DNA from: an uncultured Marvinbryantia sp.
Lineage (GTDB): Bacteria > Bacillota > Clostridia > Lachnospirales > Lachnospiraceae
Direction of reading: 5' to 3'
NCBI RefSeq assembly: GCF_905201705.1
Contig: NZ_CAJKOX010000011.1
Coordinates: 1 to 64,000 of the forward strand
Length of the DNA stretch: 64,000 nucleotides
A model generated the notes under the pieces. It was not told the DNA's origin. It saw only the letters and a list, made by a program, of their open reading frames with translations, and ran no database searches. Positions 1-10,500 of this stretch are shown in pieces (position 1 is the stretch's first letter; each line of letters opens with the position of its first letter). A program made the position numbers and the translations under genes.

Positions 1-1
1 A

Positions 2-1696
2 CCGAGAATGGCATTCATCAACAAGATGGATATCCTTGGTGCAAACTTCTACGGCGCCGTAGAACAGATTAAGACCAGACTGGGAAAGAATGCGATTTGC
101 ATTCAGCTCCCGATTGGCAAAGAAGACGAATTTAAAGGAATCATTGACCTGTTTGAAATGAAAGCCTACATCTATAATGATGAAAAGGGTGACGATATTT
201 CTGTTGTCGATATTCCGGAGGATATGCAGGAAGACGCGGAGCTGTACCGCACAGAGCTTATCGAGAAGATCTGTGAGCTGGACGACGATCTGATGATGGC
301 TTACCTGGAAGGGGAAGAGCCGTCTGTGGACGAGCTGAAAGCAGTTCTGAGAAAAGGTACCTGCGAGTGCACAGCCGTTCCGGTATGCTGCGGAAGCGCA
401 TACAGAAACAAGGGCGTTCAGAAGCTTCTGGATGCGATCATTGAGTTTATGCCGTCACCGCTGGATATCCCGTCCATTAAGGGTACGGATATGGATGGAA
501 ATGAAGTGGAGAGACATTCTTCTGATGAAGAGCCGTTCTCCGCTCTGGCATTCAAGATCATGGCAGACCCGTTTGTTGGTAAGCTGGCATTTTTCCGTGT
601 GTATTCCGGTACGATGAACTCCGGTTCTTACGTGCTGAACTCCACGAAGGGCAAGAAGGAACGTGTAGGACGTATCCTTCAGATGCACGCAAACAAGAGA
701 GCCGAGCTTGACAAGGTTTACTCCGGTGATATTGCGGCTGCAGTTGGATTCAAGGTAACAGGTACCGGTGATACCATCTGCGACGAGCAGCATCCGGTAA
801 TCCTGGAGTCCATGGAATTCCCGGAACCGGTTATTGAGCTGGCGATCGAGCCGAAGACAAAAGCAGGACAGGGCAAAATGGGCGAGGCTCTTGCAAAGCT
901 TGCAGAGGAAGACCCGACCTTCCGTGCTCATACAAATCAGGAAACAGGACAGACCATCATCGCAGGTATGGGCGAGCTCCATCTGGAGATCATCGTAGAC
1001 CGTCTGCTGCGTGAATTCAAGGTTGAGGCAAACGTAGGCGCACCGCAGGTTGCTTACAAGGAGACTTTCACCAAAGAGGTTACGGTTGACAGCAAATATG
1101 CGAAGCAGTCCGGTGGACGCGGACAGTATGGTCACTGTAAAGTTATCTTCACCCCGATGGATCCGAACGGCGAAGAAACCTTCAAGTTTGAATCTACCGT
1201 TGTCGGCGGCGCTATTCCGAAGGAATACATCCCGGCAGTCGGCGAAGGTATCGAGGAAGCTGCAAAGGCAGGTATCCTCGGCGGATTCCCGGTACTCGGT
1301 GTTCACGCAAACGTATACGACGGTTCCTACCATGAGGTCGACTCCTCTGAGATGGCATTCCATATCGCCGGTTCCATGGCGTTCAAGGACGCTATGAAGA
1401 AGGGCGGCGCGATCCTGCTTGAGCCGATCATGAAGGTAGAGGTAACGATGCCGGAGGAATACATGGGCGACGTTATTGGCGACATCAACTCCCGTCGCGG
1501 ACGTATCGAGGGTATGGAGGATATCGGAGGCGGCAAGATGGTGCGCGGCTATGTACCGCTTGCTGAGATGTTTGGTTACTCCACAGACCTTCGTTCCAAG
1601 ACACAGGGACGCGGCAACTATTCCATGTTCTTTGAGAGATATGAGCCGGTTCCGAAGTCTGTACAGGAAAAAGTACTGAGCAATAAAGGTAAATAA
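2..1696 (+). CDS. fusA: Elongation factor G, 5'-truncated by the window edge
   Basis: Translational GTPase that moves the ribosome along the mRNA and takes part in ribosome recycling. The open frame runs in from the window edge; the first visible residues (PRMAFINKMD) contain the NKMD guanine-specificity motif, so roughly the first 130 residues with the P-loop lie outside. The rest covers the end of the G domain and domains II to V, with the expected IAGMGELHLEI and GRGQYGHC segments, and ends in a normal EF-G C-terminus. It stands directly upstream of tuf, the common str-operon order. The internal ATG at position 8 is not the real start. Confidence 0.97.
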   Translation, partial: PRMAFINKMDILGANFYGAVEQIKTRLGKNAICIQLPIGKEDEFKGIIDLFEMKAYIYNDEKGDDISVVDIPEDMQEDAELYRTELIEKICELDDDLMMAYLEGEEPSVDELKAVLRKGTCECTAVPVCCGSAYRNKGVQKLLDAIIEFMPSPLDIPSIKGTDMDGNEVERHSSDEEPFSALAFKIMADPFVGKLAFFRVYSGTMNSGSYVLNSTKGKKERVGRILQMHANKRAELDKVYSGDIAAAVGFKVTGTGDTICDEQHPVILESMEFPEPVIELAIEPKTKAGQGKMGEALAKLAEEDPTFRAHTNQETGQTIIAGMGELHLEIIVDRLLREFKVEANVGAPQVAYKETFTKEVTVDSKYAKQSGGRGQYGHCKVIFTPMDPNGEETFKFESTVVGGAIPKEYIPAVGEGIEEAAKAGILGGFPVLGVHANVYDGSYHEVDSSEMAFHIAGSMAFKDAMKKGGAILLEPIMKVEVTMPEEYMGDVIGDINSRRGRIEGMEDIGGGKMVRGYVPLAEMFGYSTDLRSKTQGRGNYSMFFERYEPVPKSVQEKVLSNKGK

Positions 1697-1704
1697 ATGA
1701 AAAA

Positions 1705-1749
1705 AGGCTTGAAAATATCTATGATTTGAAATATAATCATAGATAGCCT
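1705..1749 (+). other. Stem-loop between fusA and tuf
   Basis: An 11-bp perfect stem (TATCTATGATT at 1716-1726 with AATCATAGATA at 1735-1745) is extended by AGGC/GCCT at its base. No clean U-tract follows directly, so it is more likely a processing or partial-termination structure separating fusA from the more highly expressed tuf than a full terminator. Confidence 0.45.
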
Positions 1750-1800
1750 GTTAAAAAATTAAAAACGAAAAATCTGATTTTTTTAAGGAGGACATTCAAA

Positions 1801-2994
1801 ATGGCAAAAGCTAAATTTGAAAGAACGAAACCGCATTGTAATATCGGTACCATCGGTCACGTAGACCATGGTAAAACAACTCTGACAGCAGCTATCACAA
1901 AGGTGCTTTCTGAGAGAGTTGCAGGTAACACAGCTACAGATTTCGAGAACATCGATAAGGCTCCGGAAGAGAGAGAGCGTGGTATCACAATTTCTACTGC
2001 TCACGTTGAGTATGAGACAGAGAAGAGACACTATGCACACGTTGACTGCCCGGGTCATGCTGACTATGTAAAGAACATGATCACCGGTGCTGCTCAGATG
2101 GATGGCGCTATCCTTGTAGTTGCTGCTACCGATGGTGTTATGGCTCAGACAAAGGAGCACATCCTTCTGTCCCGTCAGGTAGGCGTTCCGTATATCGTAG
2201 TATTCATGAACAAGTGCGATATGGTTGACGATGAAGAGCTTCTTGAGCTGGTTGACATGGAGATCCGTGAGCTGCTCACAGAGTATGACTTCCCGGGCGA
2301 TGACACACCGATCATCCAGGGTTCTGCTCTGAAGGCTCTGGAAGATCCGTCCAGCGAATGGGGCGACAAGATCATGGAGCTGATGGATGCTGTTGATACA
2401 TGGGTTCCGAATCCGGAGCGTGATACAGATAAGCCGTTCCTTATGCCGGTTGAGGACGTATTCACAATCACAGGTCGTGGTACTGTTGCTACCGGCCGTG
2501 TAGAGCGTGGTACTCTTCATCTGAACGATGAAGTTGAAATCATCGGTGTTAAGGAAGCTACCAAGAAGACTGTTGTTACCGGTATCGAAATGTTCCGTAA
2601 GCTGCTTGACGAAGCTCAGGCAGGTGACAACATCGGCGCACTGCTTCGTGGTGTTCAGAGAACTGAGATCGTTCGTGGTCAGGTTCTTGCAAAACCGGGC
2701 AGCGTTAAGTGCCACACAAAGTTTACCGCTCAGGTATACGTTCTGACAAAAGATGAAGGTGGACGTCATACTCCGTTCTTCAACAACTACAGACCGCAGT
2801 TCTACTTCCGTACAACTGACGTTACCGGCGTTATCGAGCTGCCGGCTGGCACAGAAATGTGCATGCCGGGTGACAACGTAGAAATGACCATCGAGCTGAT
2901 CCACCCGATCGCTATGGAGCAGGGTCTTACATTCGCTATCCGCGAAGGTGGACGTACTGTTGGATCAGGCCGTGTTGCTTCTATCATCGAGTAA
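1801..2994 (+). CDS. tuf: Elongation factor Tu
   Basis: GTPase that delivers aminoacyl-tRNA to the ribosomal A site. The 397-aa length is typical. The P-loop GHVDHGKT is at residues 19-26, followed by DCPGH and NKCD, then the two C-terminal beta-barrel domains. A strong AAGGAGG ribosome binding site lies just upstream of ATG 1801. It follows fusA and is closed by a rho-independent terminator at 3039, so it ends the translation-factor operon. Confidence 0.99.
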   Translation: MAKAKFERTKPHCNIGTIGHVDHGKTTLTAAITKVLSERVAGNTATDFENIDKAPEERERGITISTAHVEYETEKRHYAHVDCPGHADYVKNMITGAAQMDGAILVVAATDGVMAQTKEHILLSRQVGVPYIVVFMNKCDMVDDEELLELVDMEIRELLTEYDFPGDDTPIIQGSALKALEDPSSEWGDKIMELMDAVDTWVPNPERDTDKPFLMPVEDVFTITGRGTVATGRVERGTLHLNDEVEIIGVKEATKKTVVTGIEMFRKLLDEAQAGDNIGALLRGVQRTEIVRGQVLAKPGSVKCHTKFTAQVYVLTKDEGGRHTPFFNNYRPQFYFRTTDVTGVIELPAGTEMCMPGDNVEMTIELIHPIAMEQGLTFAIREGGRTVGSGRVASIIE

Positions 2995-3038
2995 GCTGCA
3001 CAAAAGCTTTGCGTCAGGCGCATAAAAAGTATATAAGG

Positions 3039-3072
3039 AGCCACTTCATGCTTGCATGAGGTGGCTTTTTTG
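3039..3072 (+). terminator. Rho-independent terminator after tuf
   Basis: The stem AGCCACTTCATGC pairs with GCATGAGGTGGCT (one G-U pair) and is followed by a run of T residues at 3066-3071. It separates the tuf transcript from the recombinase gene downstream. Confidence 0.85.
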
Positions 3073-3167
3073 CGCTTTTGCAGGTATTTTTTGAAAATAT
3101 AATTTATTTTAAGCGTTTCATGTGCAGTATTCAGCAAAATGGAGTAAAGGCACGGGAGGAATGCGGG

Positions 3168-4004
3168 ATGAAAAAAATTACAAAAGAGAGAGTACAGGAA
3201 TTTGAGGAGGAACTGTACATCAATGAAAAGGCCAGAGCGACGAGGGAGAAATATGTCCGGGCTGTGCAGAAGCTGGCGGAGTATCTGGGAGGTGAAGAGC
3301 TGACCAAACGACATCTCGTGGAGTATCGGGAGTATCTGCAGACAGAGCATAAGGCACAGACTGTCAACGGTGCACTGACGGCTATTCATTCGTTTCTTGA
3401 TTTTCTGGGCTGGCAGGAATGCAGGGTCCGGCTCCTGAAGGTACAGAGACAGGCGTTTCTGGAAGAATCCAGGGAGCTGTCAGAAACGGAATATAAGAGG
3501 CTTCTGAAAACGGCGGAAAAACAGGGAAAGAAAAGACTGTGGCTTCTGATGCAGACAGTATGCGGCAGCGGTATACGGATTGGCGAGCTTGTGTATATTA
3601 CAGTGGAAGCAGCCAGAGCGGGACGGGCACAGATACAGATGAAAGGAAAAAACCGCACAATTCTTTTGCAGAGGGAGCTGCGTAAAAGGCTGCTCCGGTA
3701 TGCCGGAGAGCAGAAGATAGAGAGCGGACATATTTTCCGCTCCCGGAGCGGGAAACCGCTGGACAGGTCAAATATCTGCCACGATATGAAAAAGCTGTGT
3801 GTGGAAGCAAGAGTGAATCCATGCAAAGTATTTCCTCATAATCTGCGGCATCTTTTTGCACGGACATTCTATGCGGCCACGAATAATCTGGCACATCTGG
3901 CAGATGTCCTCGGACACAGCCGGATTGAAACAACCAGAATCTATGTGGCGGTGAGTGCGGCAGCCCATGAAAAGGTACTGAACGGACTGGGGCTGGTGAT
4001 ATAG
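3168..4004 (+). CDS. Tyrosine recombinase of pilus locus 1, probable DNA invertase
   Basis: Site-specific tyrosine recombinase of 278 aa. It has an N-terminal SAM-like DNA-binding domain and a C-terminal catalytic domain with Arg137 (GIRIGEL), the HNLRHLF box (His224, Arg227), LGHSR (His250) and the nucleophile Tyr259. The start ATG 3168 has GGGAGGA seven bases upstream; the open frame extends further 5' without a ribosome binding site. No phage or conjugation genes adjoin it. Directly downstream lies a segment bounded by inverted repeats built like recombinase sites, and then the pilus genes. I infer that it flips that segment. It is closely related to the recombinase at 56748, sharing the stretch SGKPxDRSNICHDMK. 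Confidence 0.9.
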   Translation: MKKITKERVQEFEEELYINEKARATREKYVRAVQKLAEYLGGEELTKRHLVEYREYLQTEHKAQTVNGALTAIHSFLDFLGWQECRVRLLKVQRQAFLEESRELSETEYKRLLKTAEKQGKKRLWLLMQTVCGSGIRIGELVYITVEAARAGRAQIQMKGKNRTILLQRELRKRLLRYAGEQKIESGHIFRSRSGKPLDRSNICHDMKKLCVEARVNPCKVFPHNLRHLFARTFYAATNNLAHLADVLGHSRIETTRIYVAVSAAAHEKVLNGLGLVI

Positions 4005-4087
4005 TGTAGAGCATAAAAAAACCACAGAATAACCCGTCTGTGGTATTCTTGCTTCTGCCCGTATGATTAGAATATATAAACATGTAT

Positions 4088-4116
4088 AGTATAATACAGA
4101 TCATTATTTTTTTCAA
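4088..4116 (-). promoter_or_regulatory. Leftward promoter inside inverton 1
   Basis: On the minus strand TTGAAA (4111-4116) and TATACT (4088-4093) are separated by 17 bp, a near-consensus sigma-A promoter. In the sequenced orientation it fires toward the recombinase 3' end. Inversion would place it around 4241-4269 pointing at the adhesin. A weaker rightward TATAAT (4090-4095, with TTAGAA at 4067) overlaps it but would run into the terminator at 4239. Confidence 0.8.
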
Positions 4117-4238
4117 TAGCTCTGCGAAGAAAACAGTGATAAAAACCAAAATAAAGTCTGTTTTTTTGCACACAAAAAAGACCTGACCGAAATTTTGCTG
4201 ATGACAGGCTCTTTTGGTGTGTTTTTAAATACTATTTA

Positions 4239-4279
4239 ACGGATGCCGGTACTATTCCAGAGGGCATCCGTTCTTTTTT
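4239..4279 (+). terminator. Terminator inside inverton 1 blocking readthrough to the adhesin
   Basis: A perfect 9-bp stem (ACGGATGCC with GGCATCCGT) is followed by TCTTTTTT. In this orientation it stops rightward transcription before the adhesin gene. After inversion it would lie upstream of the promoter and no longer interfere. Confidence 0.8.
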
Positions 4280-4554
4280 GCTCAATTTGTGTTGAATTTT
4301 TTTGAAAATTATACCACAGACGGGTTAATCCGTTGTACAAATATAAGTCTGGCAGCTGTCTTTTTCTGTCTATTTTGCGGGTAAACAGCGGGAAAGATAC
4401 AAAGCAGAATGGAGGACAGAGAGACACCTATAGCGACTATGTATGAATTGCGTTAAAAGAGGATATTAAAGGATGGGCAAACGGCACCTGTATGAAAGAC
4501 GAAAGCTGACTGGAAGACAGGTAAGTAAATATAAGGGTAAGGAGAGGCGATACA

Positions 4555-7500
4555 ATGAGAAAGAACAGGAGAAAATCTATCAGAAGGGTGCTGGCTGTCC
4601 TGCTGTGCTTCTGTATGCTTCTCCCGTGTGGTGTTGTGACAACGGGAGCGGAAGAGGGCGTGGCGGCGTTCTCTGAGGAGACGGCAAATCCGGCACAGAC
4701 AGACGCAGGAGCGTCAGATTCCGGCGGTGCCGGAGCCAATTCAAAAGAAGCAGAGGCAAATCCCATAGAGACCGGAAACAGTTCCGGGGAAGCGGAGATA
4801 AGTCCCACGGAAGCGGAAAACAGTTCCGGGGAAGCAGAGACGAATCCTGCAGAGAATGGAGCCGGTTCCGGTGAGACGGAGACAAATCCCACGGAAGCGG
4901 AAACCAGTTCAAGTGAGGCGGAGACAAGTCCTGCGGAAGCGGAAACCAACTCAGGCGAGGCGGAGACGAATCCTGCGGAAACGGGTACAGATTCCGGTGA
5001 GGCGGAAACGAATCCGACAGAAACCGGCACAGGCTCCGGAGAGGAAAATGACTCCACAGAAGATGGAACAAATTCCGGGGATGATGCGTCCGGCTCTGGC
5101 GATGGGGAAATTATCTTCGGAGAGACGGAAACGGATTCTGAAAATGAAAGCGAATCGGAGACAGAGACGGAAACGGAAACCGAGACAGAAACAGAGACGG
5201 AAACCGAAGAGGAGGATTCCTATCCGCTGAAAGAGGATACCATCTATACAGCCTACGATAATGGGAGTGCGGATGGCGCAGGCGCGTCGGTGTACTTCCA
5301 GGTCAGACTGCCTGCGGGTACGGAAATTTTTCTGGCGGACGGCAAAGCGGCAAATCCGGAGAAGATAGCGCTTGCGCTGAGGGTCAGACAGTACCGTGAC
5401 TGCGCGGAGGATAACAGCATTACGGGCTATGCCGGAAATAAGGCGCTCGTAGACGCTCATATGACACATCATATGGGGGAAGCGTGCGCGGCGGACTATC
5501 TGCAGTTCTGGAGACTTTGGCTGGTGGATGATGGCGGGAAGGAAACGGAGGTAAAGCTTCCGGCAGGCGCCGGGGCAGAGGTGACGGTACAGTACCTTCC
5601 CGGAACGGATGGAACTTATCCGGCAGCGCTCCGGGGAGAGCTGAATGTGTTCTGCTCCGGTGTGATGGATATGGGAAAGCCGGGCGGAAGTGCAGTTTCC
5701 TGGGATGCGTTCACCGGGACGGAGCAGTACAGCCTTGCAGTATCCGCGGATACGGGAAAAACACAGAGAACAGAAGATTTTTATACAAAGCTGACTTACT
5801 ATATAGCGGGGCAGGGGAACGGTGCCTCCGCATGGGGACATGTAACTGCCTTTGCGGCAATGGAGCCGGAAGAAGAAAACAGCGGCGCAGCAGAGGAGGC
5901 AGAACGTATCCAGACCTTTACCGCATCAGCGGGTACGACAGACATAGAGGTACAGATTGATTATTCCGGCTGCGATGAATCTGTAGCTGCGGGCAGCGTT
6001 GCAGATATCAGCGCGGAAGACATCAGTGCTTCTGCAGGGGAAGCTGCGGGCGAAGAGGCGCTGGAGAATTTGTGCCAGGGAGAAGGATACGAGCTTACAT
6101 CGAAGCTGACAGCCGGTCTGCGGATCAAGCCGGCATTGAAGGAAGAGGTAAGTGAAGAAAAGCTGTCGGATGCTGCGGTTACTATAAAGCTGACGCCCAA
6201 ACAGGGAACGGGAGAAGGACTTGCCGGTCTGGAGCAGGCGGATGTCGCGCTTGCCGGTCTGGAAAAATCCGATACCATGCTGGCGGCGTTTCTTTCCTCT
6301 GAGGAAGGCTCTGATTATACCGCCAGCACGGAAGGTATTCAGATAGTGGATGAGGAGGCGGACGACAGTGAAGGCGGCTATACCGGGGTGACACTGCAGA
6401 CCACCTATGGAGCGCTTACGCGGGAAAATGTGGCTTTTACCGTTTTTACCGCAGGACGGGCAGGGCAGATACCGCAGGAGATACTGGATAAACTGGCAGA
6501 CGAGCATGGAATATATCCGGGAGAGCAGACGGCGGATGACACATGGATAGCCTATGACGCTGCCAGCGAAGCAGACGCCGGCATAAAAGCGACGGTCACA
6601 CTTCCGGAGGGCGCAAGCGCTGCAGAGAACCATTATCTGTACATCCGTAAAGTAGAAAAAGGAACAGATCCTTATTATCCTACGGATGAAGCGATTGAAA
6701 AGATGGCGGGTGAGTGTAATGATGTCCAGTGCTACGCCATCCACTGGGTGAAGATATACGAAGAAAACGGAGAATGGAAATACGAGGTTCAGACGGAATC
6801 TGTCCTGGGAGAAGATATTGTCGCCGGTGTGCAGATTGAGTATCTGAAGCCGGATGCAGCTCTGAAAGGGCACAAAGCAAACCGGAAACTGCAGATCTAT
6901 AACAGCAGGCAGGCGGACGGCAGCGAGCTGGAGGAAGCCAGCATACCAGTCGATGTGACGGCAAATGATGATGCGTACACGGGCTTTACCTTCACTACCA
7001 ACCGCGGCGGTCCTTATGTGTTTGCCAGTCAGTATGTGTATGAGGGCTATGTAGCTTCTCTCACTATTGGCGAGCCTGTTGATGGCGTCGCACCCTTTGA
7101 CGGGGACGATGCGCCGGGCAACGATTCCGGGGACAAAAATAAAATTGTACGTTCCTACGACGTGATTCAGTATAATCTGACGGTCAATTTCGGCGCCCGC
7201 TCTCATACGTCGGTGGCTACAGATGCGGAAATGGATTTTGAAATGACGCTGGATGCCGATATTACCGAGGCGGTATTTGATACAGGTCAGATGCTGTGGC
7301 TGGGCACGGAATATATGATTGAGTATCTGGATGCGGCGGGAGAGACTGTTCTGACAAAGAAAGCCAATGGAAAATACTACAACGGGAACGGACAGGAAGT
7401 ATCTTCTTTAAATGATATTGTGTCGGGCAGTGAGAATGGCGGGAGCAGCTATCGCACGAGTATTGTTCAGCAGCGGCTGAGCGGGAAAGTTACGGTGCAT

Positions 7501-10500
7501 GATGATAAAAATCTTCTTGCTGCCAACACTACCCTCAGTGCGGCTGTCCAGGTGCTGGGGGCACATAACGGAAAGACCCTCCAGCCGGTTTTCCGGGCAT
7601 GGTTTGAGGGAAATGAGGAGAATTACGGTTCGGAAAATACACAGGAGGGGAATAATGTCACCCTCGCTCCGGTAATTACAGAAAACCGGAAAACAGCGGA
7701 TACGGTGACAGTTTCTGCTGCCGCCAGATTTAACCTGGAGCTGGCTGAAAACGCCAATATGAGTTACAGGGGCTGGTTTGATTCCTCTGCAGGAAAAGAG
7801 ATAAAGGCTGCAAATACAGATTCTTACACAGTGGGCAATGTGCAGGTGACAGGCGCACAGCTTTATAACCTGCTGGAGGAGCTGGCGGACCTGCCGGAGA
7901 ATATTGGAAAATCGAATCCGGAAGAGTTTACTGATAAAGACAATGCCTGCTCCGGTTATCTTCAGGGGCAGAGTCTTAACGCGTATAATTCCGTATTCCG
8001 GAATATCCGTTATGGGCGTATCACTGGCTACGGGATCGCGCTTCAGGTATACAATAAGGCGTCGGATAATCAGAATACGGCGTCCAAGGGATTCCGCGGG
8101 GTCGTTCTGCCCCAGGGCAGCATTACCTTCGATCTGGAACTGCAGACAAAAATCAGCAGTGCGGAAGCAGGTGTGCAGGAGGACCAGTATTATGCACAGT
8201 TGTGGGAGTACAACGAAAATGTGAATGAAGACAAAGGCAACCAGGGGAAGAACATGTACTGGGCAAATCTGTCTTCCACAAAATTTGCATCATGGGCGGT
8301 TCCTTATAACAGCGGAGGCTCTGGCAGCGCCACCTGTTACGGCGGCGGCAGCTGGACACTCGATGATGGGGAGGGCTATCACTTTACCGTCGGCGGATAT
8401 GATTTTAATTTCCTTTTCAGCGGACTGGAATTTCCTACCCACAAGGCGGGCAATGGTTCGGCTACTACCGGATACAATACCTATATCGGAAACTTTTCTG
8501 CCGGATACATACAGGTGCTGAACGTATGTCCGCGCTATCAGGCAGGCACGCTTAATATGGATACGCAGGTTACGGTAAAGAACCTTGCGGTGACCACTGT
8601 GGACAACCAGAGTATTTCCGCGGCAGAGGGGGATGAGACCGGATACGCTCATGAAACGAATACGGGAGATAACAGCCTCTCCGACGATATTCCTCTCTAT
8701 GCCAGAGGCGGGATGACAAAAGCCAATGCGTTCGGTACGGCGGCACTGTTTGAAGAACGGAATGCGGATTTTACAGCAGGGGCTTATTTCCTGGGGACAG
8801 AGTTCTGGGGCACCAGCTACGACTGCAGCGCTTTTGCGGGGCAGGATATTACGCTGGTGGGAGCCGCCCGCATCGGCGCAGGCGATTACCAGATACGGCA
8901 TATGAACATGCTGCAGCTATTTGACAGCGAGGCGCTTTCTGTTGCGGAGGGAAAAACACCGTATGTTGTCAGCAGGATATCCGGTCACACAGAGGGAAGC
9001 ACTACGATTCTCTATGCGGCGGACCCGGATTATCCGGGAGGGTATGATACAGGCAATAAGAGTGTGATGACATACATGAGCACGGTGCGGGAGGAAGACT
9101 TAATCTATTACGAAAGCCTGGGAGCTCTGGAAGGTGCCGGTTATACCTGTGTAGGGATTATGGCGGAGCTGCGGAACTGGATCATCGATGGCGAGGGCGG
9201 TTACAGCACGGCGCTGAAGATTCCGATGAAGGTCAGTCAGAAAGAGCGGTTCCTGGGAAAGACCGTGGGGACGGTCAATACCGTGCGCATATGGACAAAT
9301 GTCCGGGATATGGAGAACGGAACCGTTTCCTGGAAAAATGGTTCTTACAATTCTTCCACAGGAAAAAACTCTGTGGAGGGGTATACGCCGATGGAGAGCA
9401 GCTCGGATGAACATTATTGCGGGCAGGTGGCAAACGGAAGCCCGTATGAAAAAACGGAATATGCAAACGGACAGGTTATTCTGGGAAGTAACACCGGAGG
9501 CTATGTTTATGGAAGCAGTCTGCTGATTCTGAACTACAAGTCTGAGGTGGATATTGAGGTGGACAATGGCGGTGACGGTTCTCTGCCCACCTATAACATG
9601 GATAACGGACAATTCACCGTAAATTACCGGCTGAAGGACATCATAGCCAAAACCGGGGATATTATCGGAAGCGCGCAGGATACGCAGACAAATCTGACGG
9701 CTCTGGCAAAGCTGGATACCGGGCGGACGGACGGGGGCACGGACCAGAGAATTTCGATAGCCGCCGGAAGCTGCAGCATGATACCTTCGTCTGATATCAT
9801 GGTGCTGACGGATGCGGAGGGAAGAATATTGTCCGGACAGTCGGTGGACATCAGCTCCGATGCCGCGCACCCGACGACAGTGCATTATGCGTTTATTGAC
9901 CGGGAGACTGGCGAAGTGGACCCGAATCAGCGCTATACGGTACAGGTTTACGCCGGGACGGATACAAATGGTACCCAGGTGACATTTGAGATGACCGGTG
10001 TGACGGTGGGCGTCAGTGTGCCGGATATTACCTTTGACGCCGATATCGCGCCTCTTGCGGTAAAGGACAGTGACAGGATTCATGCTTCCGCCTATATCAG
10101 CGGCACAAGCGATGTGCGCGCTTACAGCGAGACAGCGGGCAATATGGACTCGGTTACTATCGGCATCATCAAGCTGACCTCCACACGTCTTGTCAAGGCG
10201 GTGGATAAGCGTTACATTGAGCTGGACGGTGTGTTTACTTATACGGTGACCTATACCAACAGCGGAAATGAGAACGTAGATGTCTATCTGTACGACCTGA
10301 TGCCGGACGTGGAAGATATCCGGGACTCCGATTATGAAGGCGAGGCGATTCTCCGCGAGATCACTGCGAACCTGAGCGGCGGTGATGGTATATTTAACGC
10401 GGAAATCCAGTTTTATTACAGTAAGACGCAATATACACAACTGTATGAAATGGTCAGAGTATTTGGAGACGGTCAGGATGGAGGCTATACTATTGATGAA

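Larger units (their letters stand above)
4021..4336. other. Invertible promoter segment (inverton) of pilus locus 1
   Basis: A perfect 17-bp inverted repeat, TAACCCGTCTGTGGTAT, occurs at 4030-4046 and in inverse orientation at 4311-4327. Each copy sits in a 24-bp site resembling a tyrosine-recombinase target. The left site (4021-4044) has arms ACCACAGA and TCTGTGGT around the 8-bp spacer ATAACCCG. The right site (4313-4336) has ACCACAGA, spacer CGGGTTAA and the weaker arm TCCGTTGT. The spacers are reverse complements at 7 of 8 positions, so recombination should invert rather than delete. The segment holds a leftward promoter and a rightward terminator and lies between the recombinase and the adhesin. 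No read data are available to show inversion. Confidence 0.85.

Noticed and set aside
455..1363. Long minus-strand frame inside fusA
   Set aside because: It is antisense to a highly conserved gene, has no ribosome binding site, and its translation has no domain character.
1783..2904. 373-codon minus-strand frame over tuf
   Set aside because: It mirrors the codon bias of EF-Tu on the opposite strand; no protein features or start signals.
3168..4004. Reading the tyrosine recombinases as prophage or ICE integrases
   Set aside because: No phage, relaxase, excisionase or tRNA attachment site adjoins either gene, whereas inverted sites with matching spacers lie immediately downstream of both.
4473..4676. 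67-codon frame overlapping the adhesin start
   Set aside because: It has a weak AAAGG upstream but runs out of frame into the adhesin signal-peptide region. It could be a leader, but nothing supports translation.
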